39,325 nt of DNA, taken from contig JAFAHZ010000021.1 in the NCBI GenBank assembly GCA_019236975.1, forward strand, positions 1 to 39,325. Reading direction: 5' to 3'. The translations under genes were made by a program, and so were the position numbers. Position 1 is the first letter of the stretch. Each line of letters begins with the position of its first letter. Below, one piece after another: positions 30,167-39,324 of this stretch. The notes beneath the pieces were generated by a model. The model did no database searches. It worked only from the letters and a program-made list of their open reading frames with translations, and was not told the DNA's origin. Origin of the DNA: Vulcanimicrobiota bacterium (GTDB lineage Bacteria; Vulcanimicrobiota; Vulcanimicrobiia; Vulcanimicrobiales; Vulcanimicrobiaceae).

Positions 30167-31292
30167 CCGCGGCGGTCGCGTCGAGTACGGCGGCCACCGG
30201 AATATCGGGCGTATCGAAGGACGCAATGCGGTGCCGGAGCGAGGGCGGCTTCGTCGCCGTCGCCGGGCGCCGATCGAATCCCCGATCGCGCACGTAACGT
30301 CCCACGAGGTGGATTGCAAGCGGATTCGGTTCGTCGTACCAATCCGGGTGATGCGCGAGCCACAAGCCAACTGCGGGAATGCAGCCGCGCGCCAACGCCA
30401 AGTGCAGCGGGCCGGCGGGAACCCCAACCACCAATGCCGCGCGCGCCAACAGCGCTTTCATCGTTCGCGCGAACGGTTGGTCGACGTCGCCGAAGAGTTC
30501 TCGATAGGGCACGACTCCGTCGCACGCGTCGCCGTCCATCGACACGAATCGCCAGCGCGAATCGCGTCCACGCATCGCACTCGCCAACGCTCGAACGTCG
30601 CCGGCGTTGCCCCAGTTCTTTCGCGCGGCGGTAACGCCGGCGCGCGACAGCACGCACACGCGCGAATCGGGGGGTCCTAATCGCAACAGGCGTTCGTCGA
30701 CCGCGTGCTGCACGCTCGCCGGCACCGAGAAATCGATCGTGCTCGGCAACGGCTGCGAAAGATCGAGCGCGTTCAATCGCTCGGCGGAGACGAGCAGCCG
30801 CGCCAGATTGCGCGCTTTGGTGTGGAACGGATACGCCGTACGTCCCTCGGTTTCGGGATAGTCCGTCCAAAGCAGCGCCTCGGGTGCGAATTGAAGCACG
30901 TCCTCATCCAGCGGCGGCGGAAGCGCCGGTTTGACCCGCCCTCCGTTGCACGCGCGCAGCTCCAGCCCCAGATGCCGCGCTCCGCGATCGCTTCCGTCAC
31001 CGGGCGCGCGCACGCCGCTGAACAGCGGCGTGAAGTACCGGCTGTTCTCCATGAGGCTAACGTAGTCGTCGCCGAAGCGCGTTATCGCGTAAACGTTGCT
31101 CGGTTCCAATAATGGCGCGATGGCCGATAGCTGTACCCAGTCGCCGAATCCGTGCGGCCAGTACCACAACACGCGTGCGTCGCGCAAGCCGGCAAAGCGT
31201 CCGCGGTCTTCCCGCATCGCGCCGAGCACCGTGCGCGGCAACGAAGGGTCCGCGTCCGGTGCGCGACGCTTAAACAGCCGCGAAAGATGCAT
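30156..31292 (-). CDS. GT9-like (heptosyltransferase-like) protein
   Basis: A 378-aa protein whose N-terminus (VLWYWPHGFGDWVQLSAIAPLL) and C-terminal half (SRVCVLSRAGVTAARKNW, then ALLARAALVVGVPAGPLHLALARG) follow the GT-B pattern of family 9 ADP-heptose transferases (G-x-G-D near the N-terminus, D-x-x-G-P-x-H-x-A near the C-terminus). Here the C-terminal motif reads VGVPAGPLHLA, with Pro-Ala instead of the Asp/Asn usually before G-P. Possibly a lipopolysaccharide or surface polysaccharide enzyme. ATG 31292 overlaps the preceding glycosyltransferase by 23 bases. The last gene of the large operon. Confidence 0.65.
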   Translation of the reverse strand: MHLSRLFKRRAPDADPSLPRTVLGAMREDRGRFAGLRDARVLWYWPHGFGDWVQLSAIAPLLEPSNVYAITRFGDDYVSLMENSRYFTPLFSGVRAPGDGSDRGARHLGLELRACNGGRVKPALPPPLDEDVLQFAPEALLWTDYPETEGRTAYPFHTKARNLARLLVSAERLNALDLSQPLPSTIDFSVPASVQHAVDERLLRLGPPDSRVCVLSRAGVTAARKNWGNAGDVRALASAMRGRDSRWRFVSMDGDACDGVVPYRELFGDVDQPFARTMKALLARAALVVGVPAGPLHLALARGCIPAVGLWLAHHPDWYDEPNPLAIHLVGRYVRDRGFDRRPATATKPPSLRHRIASFDTPDIPVAAVLDATAAVTG

Positions 31293-32349
31293 CGCGCACG
31301 CGCGCCACGATCGCGCGCAGCCGCTCGACGAAACGCGCCGGGGCAAACTTCTCGGCATGCGCGCGCAGCCGTGCGGCTTCGAACCGGGCTGGGTCGAATG
31401 CGGCGAGCGCCGCCGCCAGCGACTGCGGCGTCGGTTCGTCGAAAAACGTTCCGGTCGTACCCTCGACGATCGTTTCCAGCGCGCCGCCGCCGCGAAACGC
31501 GATGGTGGGGCGTCCAGCGGCCGCCGCCTCGAGCGGAACGAGCCCGAAATCTTCTTCTCCCGGCAGAATCGCCGCACGCGCGTCACCGACGAGCTCGTCG
31601 ATTCGTGCGTCGTCGACGTAACCCAGCAGCGTGGACGTCGTTCCGTGTGCCGCTTGGCGCAGCGAGGCTTGCGCCGGTCCGGTTCCCGCAATCAACAATC
31701 GTACGCCGGCGATTGCAGCGGCGCGAATCGCCAGGTCGATCCGCTTGTACGGCAGCAGCCGCGATGCGATGAAAAAATAATCGCCGCGACCGCTTCCCAC
31801 GTGAAAGCGGTCGACGTCGACCGGGCAATGCAGCACTTCCGATTCGCGTCCGTAGTATTTCGCAATACGCGCCGCGACGTTCTGCGAATTGGCCACGAAC
31901 AGGGTCGGACGCCGTGCGGCGCGCCGGTCCCAAGCGATCAAACGATCGATAACCGGACGCGCGAGTTTCGTGCCGACGTACTCGTCGTAGGCAAAGTTGA
32001 AGCGGCTAACCGTATTGATGTAGCAGACGTGTACGGCCCCGGGGGGAACGATGACGCCTTTTGCCCACGCCGTCGTGGAGCTGACGATGGTATCGTATCC
32101 GGAAAGATCGAACGCCTCGAACGCGCGTGGATAGAGCGGTGCCAGCGCGCGAAAAAAACGGCGTGCGAACGGAATGCGCGATAAATACGACACTCGGACG
32201 CGTTCGGGAGGAATGAGATCTCCGGTGACGGCCGGATCGTAGAGCGCGGTGTACACTGGAGCCTCGGGATATGCCTGCGCGATACGAGCGAAGACGCGTT
32301 CCGCGCCGCCGCGCTGGTTCAGGTAGTCGTGTACTAGCGCGACGTTCAT
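31270..32349 (-). CDS. glycosyltransferase family 4 protein (WbaZ-like)
   Basis: A 359-aa GT4 enzyme. MNVALVHDYLNQRGGAERV at the N-terminus is characteristic of WbaZ/mannosyltransferase-like proteins, LHCPVDVDRF opens the donor domain, IASRLLPYKRIDLAIRAA binds the nucleotide-sugar, and PGEEDFGLVPLEAAAAGRP gives the E-x7-E motif. It would add a sugar to a surface polysaccharide or lipid-linked oligosaccharide. The ATG at 32349 overlaps the end of repeat copy 2 (32348-32387), whose sequence TCGAAGGATG supplies the start codon. Followed by the GT9-like gene. Confidence 0.88.
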   Translation of the reverse strand: MNVALVHDYLNQRGGAERVFARIAQAYPEAPVYTALYDPAVTGDLIPPERVRVSYLSRIPFARRFFRALAPLYPRAFEAFDLSGYDTIVSSTTAWAKGVIVPPGAVHVCYINTVSRFNFAYDEYVGTKLARPVIDRLIAWDRRAARRPTLFVANSQNVAARIAKYYGRESEVLHCPVDVDRFHVGSGRGDYFFIASRLLPYKRIDLAIRAAAIAGVRLLIAGTGPAQASLRQAAHGTTSTLLGYVDDARIDELVGDARAAILPGEEDFGLVPLEAAAAGRPTIAFRGGGALETIVEGTTGTFFDEPTPQSLAAALAAFDPARFEAARLRAHAEKFAPARFVERLRAIVARVRDASFAAV

Positions 32350-32387
32350 CCTTCGACTACGCTCGCTACGCTCGCTTCGCTCAGGAT
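32348..32387. repeat. copy 2 of the dispersed intergenic repeat
   Basis: On the plus strand ATCCTTCGACTAC, then the 9-base unit CTACGCTCG twice and CTTCGCTCA, then GGAT; the ends ATCCT/AGGAT are an inverted repeat. Same outer sequence as copy 1 at 23325-23360, with a different middle. It lies in the 51-base gap between the M16-fold gene and the glycosyltransferase and overlaps the glycosyltransferase start codon. Confidence 0.75.
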
Positions 32388-32400
32388 GACAGCAGACTAT

Positions 32401-33738
32401 CTAGTTCTGCAGTGAACCCGAGCGCGGCAAAATGAGTGCGATGGTAGGATTGCCCATGTAGTTGCGCGCGACCCGCTGTACGTCTTCGGCCGTCGTCGCC
32501 GAAATAGCCCGCAGGACGCGATCGAAATAATCCGGCGTGGTACCGCTTTGTGCGAACACCGCGGCCAGCCACGCTCGCGTCTCGAGCGTCGTTGCCGACG
32601 TTGCAAAATCGCCGGCGGCCTGTGCCTTGAACTGATCGATGGACCCCTCGAGGCGCGTCGCCGCCAGCACATTGACTACCGAAAGCGCCGTTGCGAACGC
32701 CCGGCTCGGGTTGCCGATCCCGCCGTTGACGTAGAGCACCAGCCGCGCCGGCGAGCGATCGTACGAATAGACCGCACCGACGGCGCGCGAAGCGAACGTT
32801 TCGGACACGACGCCGGGAACTTGCGCGATATCGGATAGCGTGCGCTTGACGAAGGCCGCCAGCACCAGCATCGGCCCGAAATCCCGGCTGTCGACGCCGG
32901 GTGCACCGTACTGCGCGATGAGCCACGGTGAGGCGATATCGCGATGCGTAACGATTTCGTGCGACGTGCCGCGCAGCGGCGTCACGTGCTCGATTACCGG
33001 CGCCGTCGTGCCCGCCGGCAGAGCGCTCGCCAGCGCGCCGAGCGCGCTCGTGTCGATGGCGTCGAGACGGCCGGCTGCACTGACGTACGTGCCGCCGCGG
33101 CGATAGTAGGTCCGGTAAAACGACGCTGCGTCGCCGGAAACCAGTTGCGCGAGCGACGCCGGTGTGCCCATCGGCGGCATTCCCGCATTCGCTTGAGCCG
33201 ACGATGCGGCGTCGAGCATTTCGATGCCGACTTGCAGCGCGTACTGTTGCGACGCCGCAATCTGCTGCGTCAGCGACGCACGCGCGTCGCGTAAGGATCC
33301 AGGCGAGAAGTCGGGAGCGGCCAGCGCGCGCGCGAACAGGTCGAGGACGGCAGGTGCGTCGACGGCCAACGACTCGATATAGAAGCGCACGTCGTCCGGA
33401 TCGACCGTGACGCGGATGGAACCGCCGTTGGCCGTAACGGCCTCTTCGAGCGGCACCGGCGTCCCCTGGCCGTGCGGTGCGACGGGCGTCCGCAGGATCG
33501 CCTCGGCGACGAGCGCCGCCAATCCGTTCTGCTTCATCGTTTGACGGTCGAGCCCGGCACGCACCACGAGCTCGACGCCGACGAGCGGTATGCGTTCGTC
33601 GCTTTGCCGGACGATCGTCGTTCCGTTCACGTTCTCTACCGCCGGAGCGGCGATAGCGTCCGACGATGCGCGCGCTGCCGGCGGCAAAGCGCACAGAAGG
33701 GCGGCGGCGACGGCCGCGACGTACTGACGGTTCGTCAC
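32401..33738 (-). CDS. M16 peptidase-fold protein without zinc motif (first of pair)
   Basis: A 445-aa exported M16-family protein (signal peptide VTNRQYVAAVAAALLCALPP then AARASS). The domain begins with VELVVRAGLDRQTMKQNG, and the place of HxxEH reads NGLAALVAEAILRTP, i.e. Ala-x-x-Ala-Glu, so the zinc ligands are absent. The later M16 part (GTYVSAAGRLDAIDTSAL, then PWLIAQYGAPGVDSRDFGPM) is well preserved. GTG 33738 makes a GTGA overlap with the other M16 gene; a longer upstream frame has no homology. Probably pairs with the second M16 protein. Confidence 0.85.
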   Translation of the reverse strand: MTNRQYVAAVAAALLCALPPAARASSDAIAAPAVENVNGTTIVRQSDERIPLVGVELVVRAGLDRQTMKQNGLAALVAEAILRTPVAPHGQGTPVPLEEAVTANGGSIRVTVDPDDVRFYIESLAVDAPAVLDLFARALAAPDFSPGSLRDARASLTQQIAASQQYALQVGIEMLDAASSAQANAGMPPMGTPASLAQLVSGDAASFYRTYYRRGGTYVSAAGRLDAIDTSALGALASALPAGTTAPVIEHVTPLRGTSHEIVTHRDIASPWLIAQYGAPGVDSRDFGPMLVLAAFVKRTLSDIAQVPGVVSETFASRAVGAVYSYDRSPARLVLYVNGGIGNPSRAFATALSVVNVLAATRLEGSIDQFKAQAAGDFATSATTLETRAWLAAVFAQSGTTPDYFDRVLRAISATTAEDVQRVARNYMGNPTIALILPRSGSLQN

Positions 33739-35021
33739 GAAGCCGACTCCTTTGACGTAACGAGGTTGACGACGGCGGGTTGCTTGAGGTACCGGCGAAC
33801 GATTTCGGCGACGTACGCCGGATCGAGCGCGCGCGCCGCACTTTCGTACTGATTGCTCGCGTCGCCCGGCGCGTAAGACGCATTCCCCTCGGCTGCGTAC
33901 CACCCTAGGTTGTCGGCTTGGCCCTGCGGCGTTTGCGTGTCGGAAACGATGTGATACAGAAACGCTTCGCGTGCCGCGCCAAAAGCGGCAGCGCCGAGCG
34001 GCTGCTCGAGTTTTTGCAGTTCGTCGAGCACGCGCTGCTTTGCGATCTTGGGATCGTCTCCGCTGATCGTGACCAGCATGACGCCCGGGTCGTGCAGCGT
34101 CACGAACTGTCCGTTGACGTACGTCGACGACTTCAACGCGTCCATTGCTTTGGAAACGACGCCGGTCTCTTCGCGGAACAGGTAGTCGGCGACGAAATCG
34201 AGCGCCGTCGCGGCCTTCGTATCGGCAATCGGAGGACCGACCCATGCGAGACCGACGCCGTCGACGGCGCCCGGCGCGGTCGTATCGCCGCCGGCACCGG
34301 CCAGCGGCGAGCCAAACGGCTGATCCATCGAGCCGTTTCCTTGACCGTCGGTAATGGCATCGAGACTGCTCGCGTCGACGTTGCCCGCGACGGTGAGCGT
34401 CGCATTATCGGAGCGGAACGCGCGCTTGGCAAACGTGCCGACGTCGGACACGGGTATCCGCGTAAGCTGCGTTACGGAATCCGGCAGCGGCGGAAAGTGC
34501 GCCGGGCCCGACGCGAAGATCTGCGCGAAAAGCAGATCGTGCAGCGTTTGGTCGGCCGAATACCGCTGCTGCACGGCCAGTACGGCCGCATCGCGCTGCG
34601 CGGTCTTAACGGCACCGTCGTCGATCGCCGGCGAAAAATACGCCGCGGTCATTGCGGCAAGAATGCGCCGAACCGACGGCGCCGGCACGACTGCGCCGAT
34701 GCCGACCATGTCGGGATAGACGTCGATCGTGAGAATCCCGCCAACGCTGTGCACCATTTCGACGAGCGATTTTCCGCTTGCCAAGCGTGCCGCAGCGGCG
34801 GCGGTGGCGGCCAAACGCGCAATTCCCGGTGAGGTGTTGTCGTATCCGGCACCGGGCGCGCGAAACCATAAATCGATCGCCGTTGCGGCGACCGTCGGGT
34901 CGGGATCGAGAACGTAAGCCCCGCCGCGCGGCAGCGTACCGCGCTGCTGCATGGACTGCATCGCCGCAGCCGGCGCGACCGACAGCAGCAGCGCCATGAG
35001 GACGAGCGCGAACGCTCTCAT
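33735..35021 (-). CDS. M16 peptidase-fold protein without zinc motif (second of pair)
   Basis: A 428-aa exported M16-fold protein (signal [19 protein letters not shown]). The fold is recognisable from TAIDLWFRAPGAGYDNTSPG, GILTIDVYPDMVGIGAVVP and TLTVAGNVDASSLDAI, yet the zinc motif region is GIARLAATAAAAARL, lacking all of HxxEH. In most bacterial M16 pairs one member is active and one is not; here both are changed. ATG 35021 overlaps the ftsH stop (ATGA). Likely periplasmic, together with its partner, perhaps a chaperone or a binding protein. Confidence 0.82.
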   Translation of the reverse strand: MRAFALVLMALLLSVAPAAAMQSMQQRGTLPRGGAYVLDPDPTVAATAIDLWFRAPGAGYDNTSPGIARLAATAAAAARLASGKSLVEMVHSVGGILTIDVYPDMVGIGAVVPAPSVRRILAAMTAAYFSPAIDDGAVKTAQRDAAVLAVQQRYSADQTLHDLLFAQIFASGPAHFPPLPDSVTQLTRIPVSDVGTFAKRAFRSDNATLTVAGNVDASSLDAITDGQGNGSMDQPFGSPLAGAGGDTTAPGAVDGVGLAWVGPPIADTKAATALDFVADYLFREETGVVSKAMDALKSSTYVNGQFVTLHDPGVMLVTISGDDPKIAKQRVLDELQKLEQPLGAAAFGAAREAFLYHIVSDTQTPQGQADNLGWYAAEGNASYAPGDASNQYESAARALDPAYVAEIVRRYLKQPAVVNLVTSKESAS

Positions 35022-36937
35022 GCGGGTTCCGGCGAAATCTTCGGTGGCAAGCGCGACGGTTTCTCGGTGCGCTTGGACTCTCCGCTTGCAGGGCGCTCGG
35101 TTTCCGGCTCCGAGTCAACCACCTCGGTCGAGCTTTCGCGATCGAACGGCCTTCCGTCGAGAATGGCTTTCACTTCTTCGGCCTCAACGGTTTCGTACTC
35201 TAAGAGCGAGCCGACCATGCGCTCGACTTTGTCCCAGTTATCGTTGAGAATCTTCTTGCCGTTGTCGTAGCAGCCTTCGATGATCTGCCGGACTTGCGAA
35301 TCGATTTTGCTCGCGACTTCTTCGGAGTAGTTGCGCTCCTCGCCGATGTCGCGTCCCAAGAACACCTGGTGTTGACCGCGGCCGAATTGAATCGGCCCGA
35401 GGTCGCTCATTCCGTATTGCGTGACCATCCGGCGCGCGAGTTCCGTCGCCTTCTCGAAGTCGTTGCTGGCACCCGTGGTAACGTCGCCGAATTCGATCTC
35501 TTCCGCGAGACGGCCGCCTAGAGCCATCGTGATCTGCGCGATCAGCTCCTCTCGCGTGACCTGATAGCGATCGTCTTCGGGCAGCGACCACGTCAATCCG
35601 AGCGCCATGCCGCGCGGAATGATGGTGACCTTGTGAATCGGATCGGACTTGTCGAGCATGCCGCCCAGCACCGCGTGTCCCGATTCGTGATATGCCGCGA
35701 TATTTTTCGATTTCTGCGACATGACGACCGACTTGCGCTCGGGACCGACCATCACGCGATCGATCGCCTCGTCGCAATCGATCATCTCGATGACGTTCTT
35801 GTTGCGTCGCGCGGCCAGCAATGCGGCTTCGTTCAGGAGATTCTCCAAGTCGGCGCCGGAGAATCCGGGCGTGCGCTTGGCGAGCGTCTCGAGCGAGACT
35901 TCGCGCCCGAGGGGCTTGTTGCGGGCGTGCACTTCCAGGATCTTCTGACGGCCTTTGAAATCGGCTCGCCCCACGACGATCTGACGGTCGAACCGTCCGG
36001 GGCGCAGCAGCGCGGGGTCGAGGACGTCGGCCCGGTTCGTCGCAGCGATCAGAATGACGCCGGTGTTTTGATCGAACCCGTCCATCTCGACGAGCAGTTG
36101 ATTGAGGGTTTGCTCGCGCTCGTCGTGTCCGCCGCCCAAGCCCGCACCGCGTTGGCGTCCGACCGCGTCGATTTCGTCGATGAAGACGATACAGGGCGCC
36201 GACTTCTTCGCTTGATCGAAGAGGTCGCGCACGCGGGAGGCACCGACGCCGACGAACATCTCGACGAAGTCGGAGCCCGAAATTGAAAGGAACGGAACGC
36301 CGGCCTCGCCCGCGATCGCACGCGCCAGCAGCGTCTTACCGGTTCCCGGCGGCCCGAGCAGCAGCACGCCCTTCGGAATGCGCGCGCCCAGCGACTGGTA
36401 CTTCTTGGGATATTTAAGGAAGTCGACGATTTCCGCCAGCTCTTCTTTCGCTTCGTCGACGCCCGCAACGTCGGCGAAGGTCACCTTCGGACGATTCTCC
36501 GACAGCATCTTTGCGCGCGAACGGCCGAACGATAACGCCTGACTGCCGCCGCTCTGTGCTTGCCGCAGAATGAAAAACAGCAGCAAGACCGTGATCGCCA
36601 GCGGCGCGAGGCCGATGAGACTCGCAAAGAGACCGGTGTTCGATTGCTGGTCGAAGCTGATAGCGCCGCTTTTGACGCGCTTGTAGACTTCGTTGACGAA
36701 CTCCTGATCGACGTTGGGCACCGCCACGGTGTATTTCGAACCGCTGGTAAGGTCGCCGGTAGCGGCCAGGCCGACGGCGTGGAACGACTGGACCTGTCCC
36801 GCCTCGAGCTTCTGATAGAAGGCGCCGTAGTCGAGTCGCGTTGCTCCCTCGCTGGGCTGCACGAAGCGCTCGACGATAACGAAGACCGCGACTGCAGCCA
36901 AGATGATGAGGAAGATCGAGCGGAGATGTTTGCTCAC
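35018..36937 (-). CDS. ftsH: ATP-dependent zinc metalloprotease FtsH
   Basis: A 639-aa membrane-bound AAA protease degrading misfolded membrane proteins and regulators. Two N-terminal helices ([20 protein letters not shown] and [20 protein letters not shown]) flank a periplasmic domain; the AAA module shows Walker A GPPGTGKT (about 194-201), Walker [30 protein letters not shown]; the protease has HESGH (417-421) and the distal Asp in [12 protein letters not shown] charged C-terminal tail ends [12 protein letters not shown] 36937 overlaps hpt by a GTGA; upstream frame is unrelated. The order tilS-hpt-ftsH is well known from Bacillus and others. Confidence 0.97.
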   Translation of the reverse strand: MSKHLRSIFLIILAAVAVFVIVERFVQPSEGATRLDYGAFYQKLEAGQVQSFHAVGLAATGDLTSGSKYTVAVPNVDQEFVNEVYKRVKSGAISFDQQSNTGLFASLIGLAPLAITVLLLFFILRQAQSGGSQALSFGRSRAKMLSENRPKVTFADVAGVDEAKEELAEIVDFLKYPKKYQSLGARIPKGVLLLGPPGTGKTLLARAIAGEAGVPFLSISGSDFVEMFVGVGASRVRDLFDQAKKSAPCIVFIDEIDAVGRQRGAGLGGGHDEREQTLNQLLVEMDGFDQNTGVILIAATNRADVLDPALLRPGRFDRQIVVGRADFKGRQKILEVHARNKPLGREVSLETLAKRTPGFSGADLENLLNEAALLAARRNKNVIEMIDCDEAIDRVMVGPERKSVVMSQKSKNIAAYHESGHAVLGGMLDKSDPIHKVTIIPRGMALGLTWSLPEDDRYQVTREELIAQITMALGGRLAEEIEFGDVTTGASNDFEKATELARRMVTQYGMSDLGPIQFGRGQHQVFLGRDIGEERNYSEEVASKIDSQVRQIIEGCYDNGKKILNDNWDKVERMVGSLLEYETVEAEEVKAILDGRPFDRESSTEVVDSEPETERPASGESKRTEKPSRLPPKISPEPA

Positions 36938-37479
36938 GTTAATTCGGATTGACTTTCTTGAAATTTCAATTCGGCCACGTAGGGCAGGTTCCGATACCTT
37001 TCCTGGTGGTCCAAACCGTAACCTACGACGAAGGTATTCGGCACGGTAAGGCCTGCGTAATCGAGCGGTACCCGGACGTGGCGGCGCGACGGTTTGTCGA
37101 AGAGCGCGCACGTCCGCACGCTTGCCGGCCCACGCCCCAAAAGTAACGTTCGGACGAACTCCAGCGTGAGACCGTTATCGGCAATGTCCTCCGCAATCAG
37201 CACGTGCCGTCCTTCCAGGTACGTCGCCTCATCGAGCAGCAGACGAACCGGACGCTTGGATTCGGTCGCGTTCCCATACCGTTCAACGCACAGGTAGTCC
37301 ACTTCGATCTCGCTCGGGCCGTCGGCCACGCCGGCCAGCGCCCGCGCTAAATCGACGGTGAAGTACAGCGCTCCTTTCAACACGCCGAGCAGAACCAGCG
37401 GTTTCCCCCGGTAGTCCGCGCCGATCTGCCGGGCGAGGCTCCCGACCGCCTCGTCGATCTGCTGCGGGGAGTAGATCAC
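36934..37479 (-). CDS. hpt: hypoxanthine-guanine phosphoribosyltransferase
   Basis: A 181-aa purine salvage enzyme transferring ribose-5-phosphate from PRPP to hypoxanthine or guanine. It has LLGVLKGALYFTVDLARAL, the PRPP-binding loop HVLIAEDIADNGLTLEFV (usual form VLIVEDIIDTG-T), and VVGYGLDHQERYRNLPYV at the C-terminus. The Thr of DTG is replaced by Asn here, a minor change. GTG 37479 overlaps tilS by four bases and the 3' end overlaps ftsH by four. The tilS-hpt-ftsH order is canonical. Confidence 0.93.
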   Translation of the reverse strand: MIYSPQQIDEAVGSLARQIGADYRGKPLVLLGVLKGALYFTVDLARALAGVADGPSEIEVDYLCVERYGNATESKRPVRLLLDEATYLEGRHVLIAEDIADNGLTLEFVRTLLLGRGPASVRTCALFDKPSRRHVRVPLDYAGLTVPNTFVVGYGLDHQERYRNLPYVAELKFQESQSELT

Positions 37480-38360
37480 TGCCTCGTGATACCCGCAATG
37501 GCTCCGCGATGGATCTCCATGCGGACGCCTGCCTTCATCAGAAAGGTGCCGCTCCGCCCGGTCTCGATGGCCCGAACGGCCGCTTCCACGTGTGCGAAGT
37601 CCACGTCGCGCAGGGCCCCCTCGGCCGCCAGATGCTCGCGCACCCGGCGTCGCAGGCCGGCGCGCTCGGAGGCCCGGTCCTCATCGCCGACCAGCTCGGC
37701 GGCTCGGGCCACCGCTTCGTCGAGGCCCGGGAAGGAAGGCCGCAACGCCTCGAGCGCATGCCGGAGCGCGTTGCGCCGATAGTCCGCGTCCGCATTGCTG
37801 GGGTCCACGGCATACGGCAGCCCGTGAAGGTGGCAATACGCGCGGAGCACCGCCGCCGGGAAGCGCAGCAGGGGGCGGGCCAGTTCGATGCCCGGCGCGA
37901 CGGTGCGCCTGGGGCGCATCCCGGTCAAACCGTCGGGCCCCGCCCCCCGGAAAAGGGCCAGCAACACCGTCTCGCTCTGGTCCTCGGCGTGGTGCGCCGT
38001 CGCAATGACGCCGGCGCCGAATCGAGCCGCCGCCGCCTGCAGCGCCGCATAGCGGCCGTCGCGCAGCGCCGCCTCATCGCCGCCGCTCTCGAGCGCCGCA
38101 ACGTCGATGGGCAGCTCGAACGTCGCCGCCAGCCGCAGCGCTACGCACTCGTCCTGCCAGGCCGACGGGCGCAATCCGTGATTCACGTGCGCGACGGAGA
38201 GCTCGAGGTTCATCGGCTTCGCTACCGCCGACAAGAGGGCAACCAGTGCGGCCGAATCGGCCCCGCCGCTGCACGCGATGACGACTCGTTCGCCGCGACG
38301 AACGATGCGGTCGCGTTCGATCGCCTGTTCGATGGTTGCGTGCGGTCGCGAGCCTCTCAC
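37476..38360 (-). CDS. tilS: tRNA(Ile)-lysidine synthase
   Basis: A 294-aa enzyme that attaches lysine to C34 of tRNA-Ile(CAU), changing its identity from Met to Ile. The PP-loop SGGADS (31-36), VAHVNHGLRPSAWQDE and TAHHAEDQSETVLLALFRG are present, as is YAVDPSNADADYRRNALR. It is shorter than E. coli TilS (432 aa), lacking the C-terminal domains, similar in size to the Aquifex enzyme. GTG 38360, nine bases after the smpB stop. An arginine-rich helical segment replaces the missing domain. Confidence 0.92.
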   Translation of the reverse strand: MRGSRPHATIEQAIERDRIVRRGERVVIACSGGADSAALVALLSAVAKPMNLELSVAHVNHGLRPSAWQDECVALRLAATFELPIDVAALESGGDEAALRDGRYAALQAAAARFGAGVIATAHHAEDQSETVLLALFRGAGPDGLTGMRPRRTVAPGIELARPLLRFPAAVLRAYCHLHGLPYAVDPSNADADYRRNALRHALEALRPSFPGLDEAVARAAELVGDEDRASERAGLRRRVREHLAAEGALRDVDFAHVEAAVRAIETGRSGTFLMKAGVRMEIHRGAIAGITRQ

Positions 38361-38369
38361 GAGCGTTCC

Positions 38370-38861
38370 CTACCGGCGTACGTGACGGGCAATCTCGCGC
38401 TCGACGTCCCGCTTAGCGGTGTCGGCTCGTTTGTCCCAAAACTTCTTGCCGCGAGCGAGGCCGAGCTGCACTTTGGCCATGCCGCGCGTGAAGTAGAGCC
38501 GCAGCGGTACGATCGTCAGTCCCTTTTCCGAAACGCGCCCTTGCAGTTCGGCGATTTGTTCTTTGTGCAGTAAGAGTTTGCGCGGACGGTTAGGATCGGC
38601 GTTGGAAAAACTTCCTTGCTTGTAAGGCGGTACGTGCATGCCCAATAGCCACGCTTCTCCGTCGCGAAATCGCGCGTACGCCTCGTTTAGGCTCGCGCCT
38701 CCCGCGCGAATCGATTTCACTTCGGTCCCCGTCAGCACCAAGCCGGCTTCGAGCGAATCGAGAATGTGATACTCGTGACGCGCGCGCCGGTTGTCGATCG
38801 TCGGCGCGTTGTGCTTCCTGGCTTCTTCCGATGCTGTGACGCGCTGCTGCTTGGATTTCAT
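38370..38861 (-). CDS. smpB: SsrA-binding protein
   Basis: A 163-aa tmRNA-binding protein of trans-translation. It has APTIDNRRARHEYHILDSLE, AGLVLTGTEVKSIRAG, SLNEAYARFRDGEAWLLGMH and the basic C-terminal helix (KKFWDKRADTAKRDVEREI) that enters the ribosome. ATG 38861 fits the family; the longer frame upstream is antisense to the thioesterase gene. One base follows the thioesterase stop. The tmRNA gene itself is not in this window. Confidence 0.95.
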   Translation of the reverse strand: MKSKQQRVTASEEARKHNAPTIDNRRARHEYHILDSLEAGLVLTGTEVKSIRAGGASLNEAYARFRDGEAWLLGMHVPPYKQGSFSNADPNRPRKLLLHKEQIAELQGRVSEKGLTIVPLRLYFTRGMAKVQLGLARGKKFWDKRADTAKRDVEREIARHVRR

Positions 38862-38862
38862 T

Positions 38863-39324
38863 TTAAAGGCGCTCCGGCCCAGCCTCCGCGCCCCCCACGT
38901 TGCGGCGATCGGCGACGGCGTCGAGCGGGCCACGCGAAACGAACATTCCCTCCGCTTCGGCGAGAATCGTACCCGCTTCGTCTTCGACGCGCGCCTGCAC
39001 CCCGAGCACGTTGCGGCGATGCCACGTTACGCTGCCGCGCATGACGATCGGCCGCTCTAGCGGAACCGGCTTGCGAAACCGTACGTTGACGCTTGCCGTC
39101 ACGCCGCGATGGCCGGCAAAACCGGCGGCGTGCGCCATCGCTTCGTCGAGCAGCGCCATGACGATGCCGCCGTGTGCGATGCCGCGCCAGCCTTGAAACT
39201 GCGAAGCCAGCATCGCACGCGCGCGCACGCCTTCGTTCTCGTCGCGATCGAAGTGGAGGTGTAAGCCGATGGGATTCTCCGGTCCGCACGCGAAGCAGTT
39301 GCCGTCGTCGAACGGTACGTCGCC
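38863..39324 (-). CDS. PaaI-like hotdog thioesterase, 5'-truncated by window edge
   Basis: The frame runs 154 codons from the right edge (starting with DDGNCFACGPENPIGL) to the TAA at 38863, with no start codon required inside the window. CFACGPENPIGLHLHF and GIAHGGIVMALLDEAMAHAA are the signature of the PaaI/YdiI-type hotdog fold (HGG... with the catalytic Asp/Glu in DEAM). A thioesterase of small acyl-CoA substrates is expected. The C-terminal about 20 residues (AVADRRNVGGAEAGPERL) are low-complexity. smpB starts one base after the stop. Confidence 0.85.
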   Translation of the reverse strand, partial: GDVPFDDGNCFACGPENPIGLHLHFDRDENEGVRARAMLASQFQGWRGIAHGGIVMALLDEAMAHAAGFAGHRGVTASVNVRFRKPVPLERPIVMRGSVTWHRRNVLGVQARVEDEAGTILAEAEGMFVSRGPLDAVADRRNVGGAEAGPERL

